Shown here in pieces: positions 16,501-24,445 of a stretch of DNA of 64,000 nt. Every line of letters begins with the position of its first letter. Positions within the stretch are counted from its first letter, which is position 1. Position numbers and translations under genes: made by a program. The notes beneath the pieces are model-generated. The model saw only the letters and a list, made by a program, of their open reading frames with translations, was not told the origin of the DNA and made no database searches. Source of the stretch: Curvibacter cyanobacteriorum (lineage in GTDB: Bacteria; Pseudomonadota; Gammaproteobacteria; Burkholderiales; Burkholderiaceae_C); NCBI RefSeq assembly GCF_028649475.1, contig NZ_JAQSIP010000006.1, forward strand, positions 1 through 64,000. The letters are read 5' to 3'.

Positions 16501-18383
16501 GTTCCACCGGCCTTGGCCAACACACGCACCGTGAAGCCGGCCGATGCGCCAGGGGCCAGCCCCCCGCTGGGCAGGGTCAGGGTGCAGCTCAGCGCTTGAC
16601 CGGGGTTGCTGGCGGCGCTGCCCGTCGCACTGCAACTGGCTGCCGAAGGGGTCACCGTGCCCGTCGCGCTGGGGGCGATGTCATAGAACTCCATGTACTG
16701 CGGCAGTTGATCGAGCACCGGCAAACTGGCGCCCACCGCCACCGTGCCATTGTTGGTGACCTTCAGCGCGTAGCTGACGAGCGCGCCGACTGTGCCACTA
16801 GGAGGGCTGATCTTGGCCAAGCTCAGTTGTGGCGTCCCACCAACCACCGTGATGGCAGCGCTTTTGGCACATCCGGCAGTGGGTGTACCGGTGCCGGTAC
16901 AGGCGTCGGGGTTGATGGTGGAAAAGTCGCTGGCGCCCGTCAAATCGACCCGGGCCCGGTTGGTGACTGACTGGCCAGCAGCGCCGGCCAAAGGTGTGAC
17001 ATTGAGCAAGGCGGTGATGGTCGCGCCCGCCGCCAAGGAACCAGAAGTGGGCTGGATAAAGCAGTCCAGCAACAACCCGGTGCCACTGACCGTGCCCGGG
17101 TTGGCGTCTGGGTTGCAGACTGCGGCCCCCACCGCGCTCCCCCCCTGAATGCTGATGCTGTTGTACTGCACATTGGGCGGCAGCCGGTCGGTGAAGGCAT
17201 AGAAAGCACTGCCGTTGGGCGTGGTGCCCGTGTTTTTAAGGGCAACTTGGTAGGTTGTCGGAACACCCACCGTCATGCTGGCGGGGTTGGTTTTGGTGAG
17301 CGATAGTGGGGCGGTGATCGGCCCAGCCGTGATACCCAAGTCATCCACGTAAAAAGTGTTAAAGGCTATGGTCCCCGGATGCTGGCCATTCACGCTCCAA
17401 GTTGCGGACATGGTTTGAGTGGCCGGCGTCGGTGGCAAGGTGATCGTCGACCAGCACTGCATCCATACCGCAACCACGGGATTGCAGTGCGTGACCACAA
17501 TCTGAGTGGAGCCCGCTCGAATTTCAACAAACATCCCCCCGCGTAGTGCGGTGTAACCGCCGCCAGACGATACATTACCCCCCGTTGCCGGAAGCGCCCC
17601 CCCCGTACCAGAAGAACCCGGATGAGGGCCCGCAATGCCCGTTGTTGTCGCAGCCTCCTGACCTTGTAGACCACATTGTGTGTTGCGGTAAACCGTACCA
17701 TCATCACCTGGGCAATAGACCCACCCTGAGACTGTGTAGGTCTGGCCAGCCAGCCCAGTAAACGTCACAGATTGAACACTTCCGGCCCCATTGCTCGGAG
17801 GGTTAGGGCCAAACCCACGCGCGGATTGGCTGGGAGAATGCGAGTATTGGCTGTTGACCGTGAACGAGTTAGATCGACCGAAGGTTGAACCCAGGGCCCG
17901 GGAATCAAAATTCTCGGGGTTGCTCATCGCCGGATGGCCAGGGACCGGCGTGAGCGATGGTGCCTGCGCATGCAACCCACTGGCGGCCAAAACCAGGCAG
18001 GCCCCCAAGTAGGCGGCGGGCCGGCGCAGCCGCTGCTGGGTGAACACCAGGGCGTTGACGAAAACCACTGACAAGCGGTTCAGCAGCCAAAAGCCAGCAA
18101 CGCTGCAGATTTGCAGCAGGATCAAAGCCCAAGCCATGTTGGCACCATGGCCGGCGCTGCATGGCGTCTGGGACGGGCTGGCTATGCAGCCAACCGTCGG
18201 GGCTTTACCGATGTTGCAACGGCCAGGGTCGTGCACAACTCTGCCGCCGCCGCAGTCCAACGCTATCTTGTTGAAATAACGGCATTTGATTGCCGTGGTT
18301 GACGCAACATCGAGAGTGCGATCAGGAACGATACCTCTCTGGCCGAGCTCCTTTAATTTGCCCCTTCGCAAAGTTTGGCTCAT
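13506..18383 (-). CDS. giant exported DUF11-repeat protein
   Basis: About 1,625 aa if the ATG at 18383 is used; it has a good AAGGG ribosome site 7 nt upstream. The alternative ATG at 18137 (MAWALILLQICS) has none. A hydrophobic signal segment (RRPAAYLGACLVLAASGLHAQA) follows in either case, so the protein is exported; the longer start puts about 85 odd residues ahead of the first hydrophobic stretch. After a carbohydrate-binding-like N-terminal domain come at least four DUF11 modules (each opening with a variant of SLTKTNPASMTVG), two related beta-sandwich repeats, a SdrD-B-like module (GRPGVTVILGNCNG) and a last DUF11 domain. Three DUF11 modules end in a Cys-x8-Cys loop (TATGTPAG, VATYNPMG and TANGTPAG between the Cys), likely disulfides. 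There is no barrel, anchor or sorting signal at the C-terminus. It is last in the minus-strand DUF11 block. Function unknown; adhesin or surface fibre is plausible. Confidence 0.8.
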   Translation of the reverse strand: MSQTLRRGKLKELGQRGIVPDRTLDVASTTAIKCRYFNKIALDCGGGRVVHDPGRCNIGKAPTVGCIASPSQTPCSAGHGANMAWALILLQICSVAGFWLLNRLSVVFVNALVFTQQRLRRPAAYLGACLVLAASGLHAQAPSLTPVPGHPAMSNPENFDSRALGSTFGRSNSFTVNSQYSHSPSQSARGFGPNPPSNGAGSVQSVTFTGLAGQTYTVSGWVYCPGDDGTVYRNTQCGLQGQEAATTTGIAGPHPGSSGTGGALPATGGNVSSGGGYTALRGGMFVEIRAGSTQIVVTHCNPVVAVWMQCWSTITLPPTPATQTMSATWSVNGQHPGTIAFNTFYVDDLGITAGPITAPLSLTKTNPASMTVGVPTTYQVALKNTGTTPNGSAFYAFTDRLPPNVQYNSISIQGGSAVGAAVCNPDANPGTVSGTGLLLDCFIQPTSGSLAAGATITALLNVTPLAGAAGQSVTNRARVDLTGASDFSTINPDACTGTGTPTAGCAKSAAITVVGGTPQLSLAKISPPSGTVGALVSYALKVTNNGTVAVGASLPVLDQLPQYMEFYDIAPSATGTVTPSAASCSATGSAASNPGQALSCTLTLPSGGLAPGASAGFTVRVLAKAGGTTGPNKAAVDPTGGSAVPTPSSCTATGTPAGCAVSPAMSISSAGPTLALRKSVRPNDNGLKGNTPSTYRIAIGNNVTDSQGPAQPHLVFYDVLPVGFDYLGASVVAAGSPSGDPSAPTTTVGANSVSCVPSGNISSGLLLTCTVDLPAMLAVNGNTAVDLQVLPMNSPTAYYTTNKARIDATGFNAPQSSTAVSSGCVATYNPMGCAVTTNLVAPGSQTVLALSKTNPGSLLVGSTSAYTFSLTNSGAVVSGTTLHVYDKLPAQVAFASAAAAPGGSVTPSGVSCSVLSGTTSDGQLLDCVVTLPSGLPVTNGSANFTVSVTPLAAALGTQAVNRAQVDPSGNNAVQAPGSCTANGTPAGCAVTPALTVGSQAQFQLTFTTVGANDTFTINAGTGGNGFTATTLTTTGAVGSPAQGTGSITPQGLNTGNSTVPFSIPAGWAVSTGSCTVTTTQGAAAPGSATLSAASGTGTFSIDATASAAGQVIQCQANLVKLPTLQLSLQRQTGSAPLTFTTQPSSASGNGYAAQSFVTSGASPDPVVGSPSAAQALTAPNALTQLSLSGPAGWTFSRATCVDTNASASGNPAATFDVSVAGGSTLSLSPSQLPAGAALVCTASVVQLGQTVSGLVLQDNGAGGGTPYDGAKNGAEVGRPGVTVILGNCNGVTYATAVTDGEGRFSLNTASAPAGPVCLVETPLAAWVAVSGQVGNTGGSYNAASRTLSFTLAADTSYSGIVLGEVPNSLLITDGRQSIQAGQTAVYGHSFVAGSGGSVVFSTSDQPSQSGSSWNSTLYLDGQCNASLDGADSVLSGPVTVTAGQTVCLLVRVFSPATAQGGSQDQTTLTATETLQPTPQIGPVVRVQTRTDITTVGASASGSLVLVKEVRKVATCPSTGADTLPFTAGNSAMPGNFLEYRLSFTNQASGPVTGIQISDMVPAYTGFQSAGCDALPSGLASCTLTQQPAVGSTGALVWQLSDNTTAPVGLQSGGRGSVVFCVRLLP

Positions 18384-18517
18384 AACACTACCCTTGATCT
18401 GCACTTCATGGTGTTGACTTGTTTGATTTGCCGACACGTGAGGACCTGCCGCTTTTTGCCCACAACTCCGCGACGGGGGTAGTTGCACATGGACTTGGTG
18501 TGACATGTTCACGGGCC
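18384..18517. other. gap between the barrel gene and the giant DUF11 gene
   Basis: The gap is 134 bp if the giant gene starts at 18383, or 380 bp if it starts at 18137. It contains the AAGGG ribosome site used to choose the start. No terminator or promoter is obvious. Confidence 0.4.
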
Positions 18518-21500
18518 TTAAAACTTCTTATCGCTTGGCGAAATCGTGTTTTCATCGAACTTGAACCTCATGCGCACATAGGCGCCCTTGCTGGTGAAGG
18601 CGTTGCCTGCCAGGTCTGGATCCTTGATGCCCAGGAAGTTGTAGCCCCCCGACATCCACAGGTTCGGCATCAACTGGTAACCCGCCTCCAGCCCCAGGAT
18701 GGTTTGGGTGCTGCGCACGCCATCGCGGGCGAAAGTCAGGCCGGCCTGCAAACCCACATCCCAGGACGCATTGAGGTCATGGGTGACCCGGCCAAACACC
18801 AAGTGGGTGAGCGCGCTGCTGGTCAAGCCATCGGAGTTGAGTTGGTTCCACTTGACGGCATAGCGTGCGTTCATGAGGGTGGCACGCTGGGGCTGGACAT
18901 TGGCCTGCACGCTGATGATGTGCGACTCGGTGCGGGTGGAGCCCGGCAAGGTCAGGCCGGTGCTGCTGCTGACCAGCCCGTTGTTTTGCAAACGGTGCTC
19001 GTAACGCCCGATGGCGTTCCAGAGGTCCTGGTCGACTGGGCGGTAGGCAAAACCCACCTGCTGGCGCTGCAGCAACTGGGTGCTGCCGCCCACGGCCCGG
19101 CTGTTGTTGCTGCTCACGATGCTGCGGGCCAGCAGGCTCCAGTCGGCGTCCAGCTTGAGCGCCAACCCCAAGGTGTTGAGTGCGCCGTTGGTCTCGGAAC
19201 CGTGGCGCAGCTCCAGCGCCCCACTGACGCGAAAGTGGTTCTCCTGCGCGTAATCCAGCCCGCCCGTGACCGCTGTGGAGGCCAGACCCGCCACGCCCCC
19301 CAGGGCACCGGTGTGCTCCAGCCCCGCCACACCACGCAGGTGCTCGGTGATCTTGAGGGTGTTGCGAACCCCCACCACGGCCTGAGCCCCCCGACCGTCG
19401 ATGGTGTCCACCATGCGGTACTCATTGAACAGCCGGCCACCTTCCATGTAGGCGGTCTCGACGCCGATCAGGCCCACATTGTTCTGCTGGGTCGTGTTGG
19501 GGTCGTACTGGTTGTTGTAGAGGTTGGAGACCAGGGCGTAGCGTCCGTAGACGCGGGCCAGGTTGCTGATCTGGTAGTTGCCGCCCACCGTGAGCGCATG
19601 GCGCTCACCATCGCTGATGCCTTGTTCGGCTTCCACGAACACCTCGGCCTCTGGGGTGTCCGGCACCTTGGTGGTCAAGCGCCCACGCACGCTGGTGAAG
19701 TTCTGGTTCACGTTGGAGACCCCACTTTGCGACATCGAGGGGCCGGTCGGTGAGGACACGGTTCCATAGTTGAACGAGCCTGCATTGGGGCCGGATTGCT
19801 GGCCTGTGCGCAAGCCAACCTCACCCGTGACGTCGTCACTGAGGCGGCGCTGCACACTGACCGAGGCACCGTGCAGGTTGGAGCCTGTGCCCGTGAGGGT
19901 GTTGTGACTGAAGATGCCCTCGGTCTTGAGCTGGGTGCTCGAGTCCAGGCGCAGCTCCATGCGCAAGCTGGCACTGGTCTGCCCCGCCGGGGTGGTGGAG
20001 TTGGGGTTGTCGAACTGGGTGCTGGCGGTGTTGACCTGCGCGACCAGCTTGAGCTGCTCGTCCTGGCGGCGCAACTCAATGCGCCCGGCCTGGCCATCGC
20101 CCTTGGCGTCGGACTGGGTCTTGACCAACTCGGACGACAGCGTGGTGGACTCGTCGAGTCGCGCCAGCGCGGTGGCGGCCACCAGGCTGCGCGTGTCGTC
20201 GGGCTTGCGGTCGGTGGCCATGACGGCCCCCAGTTGCAGTCGATCCGTGACCTTGAACTGCGCATCGGCCCCCGCCACCCAGAACGGCGAGCCGCCCGAG
20301 TCGACCGAGTAGCTGACACGGATGGACTGGGGGTTGAGGTCCGCATCCAGCGAGCGCACCGGTGCCGTGAACAACAGCGTCTTGCTCAGGGGCTCCAGGG
20401 TGTAGTCGACAAAGCGGGTCAGCTGCGTGGTCTTGAGCACGGTCTGGGGCTGGTTGCGGTCACGCACCAGCACCTCGATGGTTTCGCTGTTGACCACCAT
20501 GTCGCCCACACCGGACAGCACGAACGGCCCCGAAGTCCCATTGGCTGGGAACTCCTGGATTTGCTGGGTCAACGTGTCGCGGCTGACATAGCTGTCGATG
20601 CGCACGTCCTTGTCTTCAAAGCGGTGGCGCAAACCGTTGACGCTGCGGTTGACCTGGCTGAGCTGACGGACCTCGGGCGACGAGGTGGTCACGAAGTCAC
20701 CGTAGAGCAGGAACGAGCGGTTCTTGTCGATGCGCACATACAGCTTGCCGGTGCTCTGGGCGTCGAAGGACTTGATCGACGAGTCGCCATAGACCGGGTA
20801 GAACTGGTCGGGCTGGATGTCGCGGAACATCGGGGTGTTCTTCTGCTTGTCCGAGTCGTAGGCGGTGGACAGCAGGTAGCTGCCCAGGATCGTGCCCTTG
20901 AAGTAGAACGCCGTGCGCGCCGCCAGGTGGCCGTTGCCAGAGTCGGAAGAGAAGCTGTTCAGCTCGGACTCAAACGCACTGCGCTGGGGCGAACCCAAGG
21001 CAATCGAGCCGCGGTTGCTGAGGTCGAAGATGCCCTCGACCACGCCAATCCCGGTCAGGGGACGCAGGTCGGGCAGGAAGGCAATGCGTTCCTCGTGCAC
21101 CAGGCGGTTGGAGATGACCCGCACCCGCCCATCGCCCGGCGCCACCGGGGGAATCAACTCGAACTCGGTGCCATCGCCCTGCACGAAGGCCTGCAGGCCC
21201 GGCTCAGTTGGGCTCAGGTCGACCACGTTCCAACGCCCACTGCTGCTGTCGAGGGTGATCGGGGTGCGCGAATGGATGGGCAGGCCAGCGGCATCCGTGA
21301 GGCGCACTTTCACTTTCACAGGGGTCTTGCCATCGGCCGAAGCGGTCTGGGGCACGGTCAGCTCAATGCGGGCCGCCTGGCCCGGGGCCACCAGCTCAAG
21401 GGTGGCCCGTTCACGGACGTTGCCAAAATCATCAGCCGCTTCCGCCTCCAGCGTGTTGATGCCTCCGTGCAAGGTGACGGCCACGTACTCATAGGCGCGC

Positions 21501-24196
21501 AGACCCTGCTCCGGCAGGCTGACCCGCTTGCCGATGCGTTTGTCGTCCAGCACCTGGCCGTTGACCCGCAGCTTGATCTGGCCCTGCAAAGGCCCTTTGA
21601 GTCGCACATTGATGATCGCAGTGGTGAGGGTCTGCCCTGCGCTCAGGTCCAGGAAGCCGAGGGTGTTGTCGAGCGATGCGACCTCTTCCTCCAGCGGCTT
21701 GAGATGGGACGGCGGCTGCAACAGGGTGCCGTCGGATTCGGCTTCGGCCGCCCCCGGCAAGCCAGGTGGCAAACGAGGCTGAAGCACCTGGAACACCGGG
21801 TCCGCCGACGAAGATTGGGTGGTGGCCAGGGCCGTGGCCGATTGCCCGGTGCCGGCGCTCGGCAGGTCAATCAACGGTCTGGACACCGAGACACTGCCCC
21901 GCACGCTGCCGTCCGCGGCCACATCACCGGTGGCGGGCATGGCGCGCGGATCGGTCAGCAAGGTGGTCTGACCTTTGGGGTCAAAGCGTCCGCGCATGGC
22001 GCTGAGTTGGCCATCGAGCGCGGGCTGCAATTGGATCGCCTTGCGCCGCGCCCGCACCTCGTCCACCATGGCCTGGTCGCTGCAGTTGTCCACCGCGAAG
22101 TTGGCCTTGTGCCACTCGCCATTCTTGAGGTCCAGGAACTGGCTGTCGCCCACACCGGCATGGCGGTTGCTGATGGCGGCCAAACGGGCCCCCTCGGGCA
22201 ATGTGCTCAGGTCGACCTTGATCGCGTGGGTGACGGGCCGCAGGCCGTACAGGCTCCACTTGCCCTCGGCATCAGTGATGACGCTGGTGCCGTCTTCGAT
22301 CATCAGGCGCACCCCCGGAATGCCCAACTCAGCATCCGACTGGATGCCATCGCGGTTGCAGTCCAGGTAGACCTTGCCGAAAGCGAATGCGGCATTGGAG
22401 AACACCCCACCGCCCACCTTGACACGCCACGACGCCAGGTTGGACACCCCTTGGGCCCGGGTCGAAGTTTGACGCCCGGCCCCACTGGCCAGGGTCGGCG
22501 TGCTGTCGGTGCTGGCAAAGCCACGCGCCTGGTTGATGGCCTCACCGTTGCTGGGCACACCGGGACCGATGCGCACCCGGTACCGGACCACCCACTGGGC
22601 TTGGGCCGCCATCTGGCTGTTGGCCGGGGCCGTGAAGGTCAGCAAAGCGCCACGGCCACCGGCCGGGTCGGGCAAGGGCTGCAAAGCCGACGGGCTGCCT
22701 GTGGCCCCGGCAGGGAAGAAGGCGCCCCGCGCCGTGCCCGGCACATAGCTGAAGCCACGCGGCAACTGGTCTTGCAAACTGATGTCGCTGACCGTGCTGG
22801 CCCCGCTGTTGCGCAGGCTCAGCATGTAGTCCACAAAATCTCCGAGTTCAGCCTGGCTGACCGAACCACTTTTCTCCAGCGTCAGCCCCGAGAGCTGAGG
22901 CGCCAACTGCTGCAGGATGACGTCGGTGCTGCCGAACGCCACGCTCAAAGGGGCCGTGCCCGTGGGGTCCAGCGAGGTGCTGGGCGTGGCCACGGCCCAG
23001 GCTTGGTTGCTCAGGAAGGCGCCACCGCTGATGGCCTCGGGCTTGAGGGTCACGCGCACCGAGAAATTGAGGGTGTCGCTCTGCCCCGGGGCCAGGGCTT
23101 GCCGGCCGTCGACCAGGTTGACGCTGCTGCCCGACGGGAACCCCTGGGGATTGCTGCCCGAGTCGGGGCAGTTGGCAGGCCCCTGGCCATTGAAGCTGGC
23201 CACCGGGACCAGGGCCCCAGTCAGGGATCGGGGTGCGCTGATCAGTTGCCACGAGGCCACCGATGAATCGGTGCGACCGATGCCGAAAGCGCAGTCGAGG
23301 CTGTCCATGACGTGCACATTGGGTGCGCTGCCGGTGCCCAGGTTGTTGACCGCCACCGAGTAGTCCATCTCATAGACCCCAGCGGTGCCGGTGGCGCGCG
23401 GGGCACTGACGGTTTTGTTCAAGGCCAGGGCCGGCAACTGCGTCGCGACCGGGGTCGGGACACTGTCGTTGCCCGGGTCACCGTCGCCGTTGGCATCGGG
23501 GTTGATGCCGTCGGTGGAGGTGTCGGTCAGCGTGAGGTCCGTGCTGGTGCCCACAGCGGCCCGCACCTGGGCGCTGTTGAGCAACAGGCCTGAGCGGCCG
23601 GTGGTGTTGAAACGCAGCTCAAACTGCACGGTGAATTCGCCATTGACACCGATCTGACCACCGGCCTGCAGCAGTTCACTGCTGTTGGTCTGGCCGGTGA
23701 AGGACGGGTTCACGCTGACCCGGGTGCCCGTGCCCTGTGACTGCACCAGCGCGAGGCTGCCCGCGACCACGGTGTACTGCGAGGGCCCGGGCGCCGCGGC
23801 AGCGGTGTAACTGCCCCACTGGCTGCTGCCCGTTCCTTCGATCAGGTCGGTGACACTGAGCCGCGACAGCGTGGAGGCCCCGTAGTTGCGCACGCGCACA
23901 CTGAAGCGGACGGTGGCAGTGCCGTCCGGGGCGCCATTGGCACCGGTGTTCATGCTGGGGACCGAGGCCGCCTTGGCGATGCCGATGCGATCGAGCTCCA
24001 CCGGCACCTGGATCACCACGGTGTTGGAGCTGTTGCTGCCGGGCTGGGTCTTGCCCAGCACGGTGTAGACGAGAGAAGCCTGGTTGGTGATGCTGGTGCC
24101 GGGCGGCGCGGCCGCCGCTTGAACCGCGGGCATCGCGCCGATCAACAGCAGGGCGAGGACGGAGGCCCGACGGAGCTGCGCAGGCGAAGAACGCAT
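18518..24196 (-). CDS. outer-membrane barrel protein with DUF11 stalk
   Basis: 1,892 aa from the ATG at 24196, which gives a clean signal peptide (MRSSPAQLRRASVLALLLIG, cleavage after VQA); in-frame starts at 24220, 24232 and 24349 are possible and none has a clear ribosome site. Four DUF11-type beta-sandwich repeats fill about residues 30-590. An SdrD-B-like module (GKVYLDCNRDGIQSD) follows at about 606-690 and an Ig-like module (VPQTASADGKTPVKVKVRLT) at about 945-1020. The last ~800 residues show alternating amphipathic strands and end in RMRFKF...KKF with a terminal Phe, the signal of BAM-assembled outer-membrane barrels. It looks like a self-anchored surface stalk. It lies between the other two large DUF11 genes. 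Function unknown. Confidence 0.82.
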   Translation of the reverse strand: MRSSPAQLRRASVLALLLIGAMPAVQAAAAPPGTSITNQASLVYTVLGKTQPGSNSSNTVVIQVPVELDRIGIAKAASVPSMNTGANGAPDGTATVRFSVRVRNYGASTLSRLSVTDLIEGTGSSQWGSYTAAAAPGPSQYTVVAGSLALVQSQGTGTRVSVNPSFTGQTNSSELLQAGGQIGVNGEFTVQFELRFNTTGRSGLLLNSAQVRAAVGTSTDLTLTDTSTDGINPDANGDGDPGNDSVPTPVATQLPALALNKTVSAPRATGTAGVYEMDYSVAVNNLGTGSAPNVHVMDSLDCAFGIGRTDSSVASWQLISAPRSLTGALVPVASFNGQGPANCPDSGSNPQGFPSGSSVNLVDGRQALAPGQSDTLNFSVRVTLKPEAISGGAFLSNQAWAVATPSTSLDPTGTAPLSVAFGSTDVILQQLAPQLSGLTLEKSGSVSQAELGDFVDYMLSLRNSGASTVSDISLQDQLPRGFSYVPGTARGAFFPAGATGSPSALQPLPDPAGGRGALLTFTAPANSQMAAQAQWVVRYRVRIGPGVPSNGEAINQARGFASTDSTPTLASGAGRQTSTRAQGVSNLASWRVKVGGGVFSNAAFAFGKVYLDCNRDGIQSDAELGIPGVRLMIEDGTSVITDAEGKWSLYGLRPVTHAIKVDLSTLPEGARLAAISNRHAGVGDSQFLDLKNGEWHKANFAVDNCSDQAMVDEVRARRKAIQLQPALDGQLSAMRGRFDPKGQTTLLTDPRAMPATGDVAADGSVRGSVSVSRPLIDLPSAGTGQSATALATTQSSSADPVFQVLQPRLPPGLPGAAEAESDGTLLQPPSHLKPLEEEVASLDNTLGFLDLSAGQTLTTAIINVRLKGPLQGQIKLRVNGQVLDDKRIGKRVSLPEQGLRAYEYVAVTLHGGINTLEAEAADDFGNVRERATLELVAPGQAARIELTVPQTASADGKTPVKVKVRLTDAAGLPIHSRTPITLDSSSGRWNVVDLSPTEPGLQAFVQGDGTEFELIPPVAPGDGRVRVISNRLVHEERIAFLPDLRPLTGIGVVEGIFDLSNRGSIALGSPQRSAFESELNSFSSDSGNGHLAARTAFYFKGTILGSYLLSTAYDSDKQKNTPMFRDIQPDQFYPVYGDSSIKSFDAQSTGKLYVRIDKNRSFLLYGDFVTTSSPEVRQLSQVNRSVNGLRHRFEDKDVRIDSYVSRDTLTQQIQEFPANGTSGPFVLSGVGDMVVNSETIEVLVRDRNQPQTVLKTTQLTRFVDYTLEPLSKTLLFTAPVRSLDADLNPQSIRVSYSVDSGGSPFWVAGADAQFKVTDRLQLGAVMATDRKPDDTRSLVAATALARLDESTTLSSELVKTQSDAKGDGQAGRIELRRQDEQLKLVAQVNTASTQFDNPNSTTPAGQTSASLRMELRLDSSTQLKTEGIFSHNTLTGTGSNLHGASVSVQRRLSDDVTGEVGLRTGQQSGPNAGSFNYGTVSSPTGPSMSQSGVSNVNQNFTSVRGRLTTKVPDTPEAEVFVEAEQGISDGERHALTVGGNYQISNLARVYGRYALVSNLYNNQYDPNTTQQNNVGLIGVETAYMEGGRLFNEYRMVDTIDGRGAQAVVGVRNTLKITEHLRGVAGLEHTGALGGVAGLASTAVTGGLDYAQENHFRVSGALELRHGSETNGALNTLGLALKLDADWSLLARSIVSSNNSRAVGGSTQLLQRQQVGFAYRPVDQDLWNAIGRYEHRLQNNGLVSSSTGLTLPGSTRTESHIISVQANVQPQRATLMNARYAVKWNQLNSDGLTSSALTHLVFGRVTHDLNASWDVGLQAGLTFARDGVRSTQTILGLEAGYQLMPNLWMSGGYNFLGIKDPDLAGNAFTSKGAYVRMRFKFDENTISPSDKKF

Positions 24197-24413
24197 CAGT
24201 TCAAATAAATTTGACAACATGGCAAGCAACATCCAGACAAAAACCAGACGGGTGAAGCAGCTCCGCAAGACCGCCCAGCGGTCCGGGCCTGCGCCTGGAA
24301 AACGCCTTGCCTGACACCACCGAACAGGGGGGTCGAAGCGGCTAGGCATCAATGAAGAGGCGGTGGGGTGATGACCAGCTCAGGTCACACGCGGGGCACG
24401 ACCCCACCGCGGT

Positions 24414-24434
24414 GGCCCCTGAACTTCAGGGGCC
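24414..24434. other. perfect stem-loop between two DUF11 genes
   Basis: GGCCCCTGAA and TTCAGGGGCC form ten-base arms around a single C, just past the stop codon of the gene at 24446-27352. No U-run follows on the minus strand, so it is not a classical terminator; it could stabilise the upstream mRNA 3' end after processing. Confidence 0.6.
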
Positions 24435-24445
24435 GAGGTCAACCA

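Noticed and set aside
18384-18512. Extension of the giant DUF11 gene to the GTG at 18512
   Set aside because: The added residues look non-coding, and a better ribosome site lies before the ATG at 18383.
19796-23266. Very long open frame (1,156 codons) on the plus strand
   Set aside because: It is antisense to the barrel gene, has low-complexity Arg/Gly/His/Gln-rich content and no start signal or domain; long antisense frames are expected at this GC.
13506-24196. Large repeat proteins as phage tail fibres or RTX toxins
   Set aside because: No phage genes nearby, no GGxGxD RTX nonapeptides and no type I secretion genes; Sec signal peptides are present instead.
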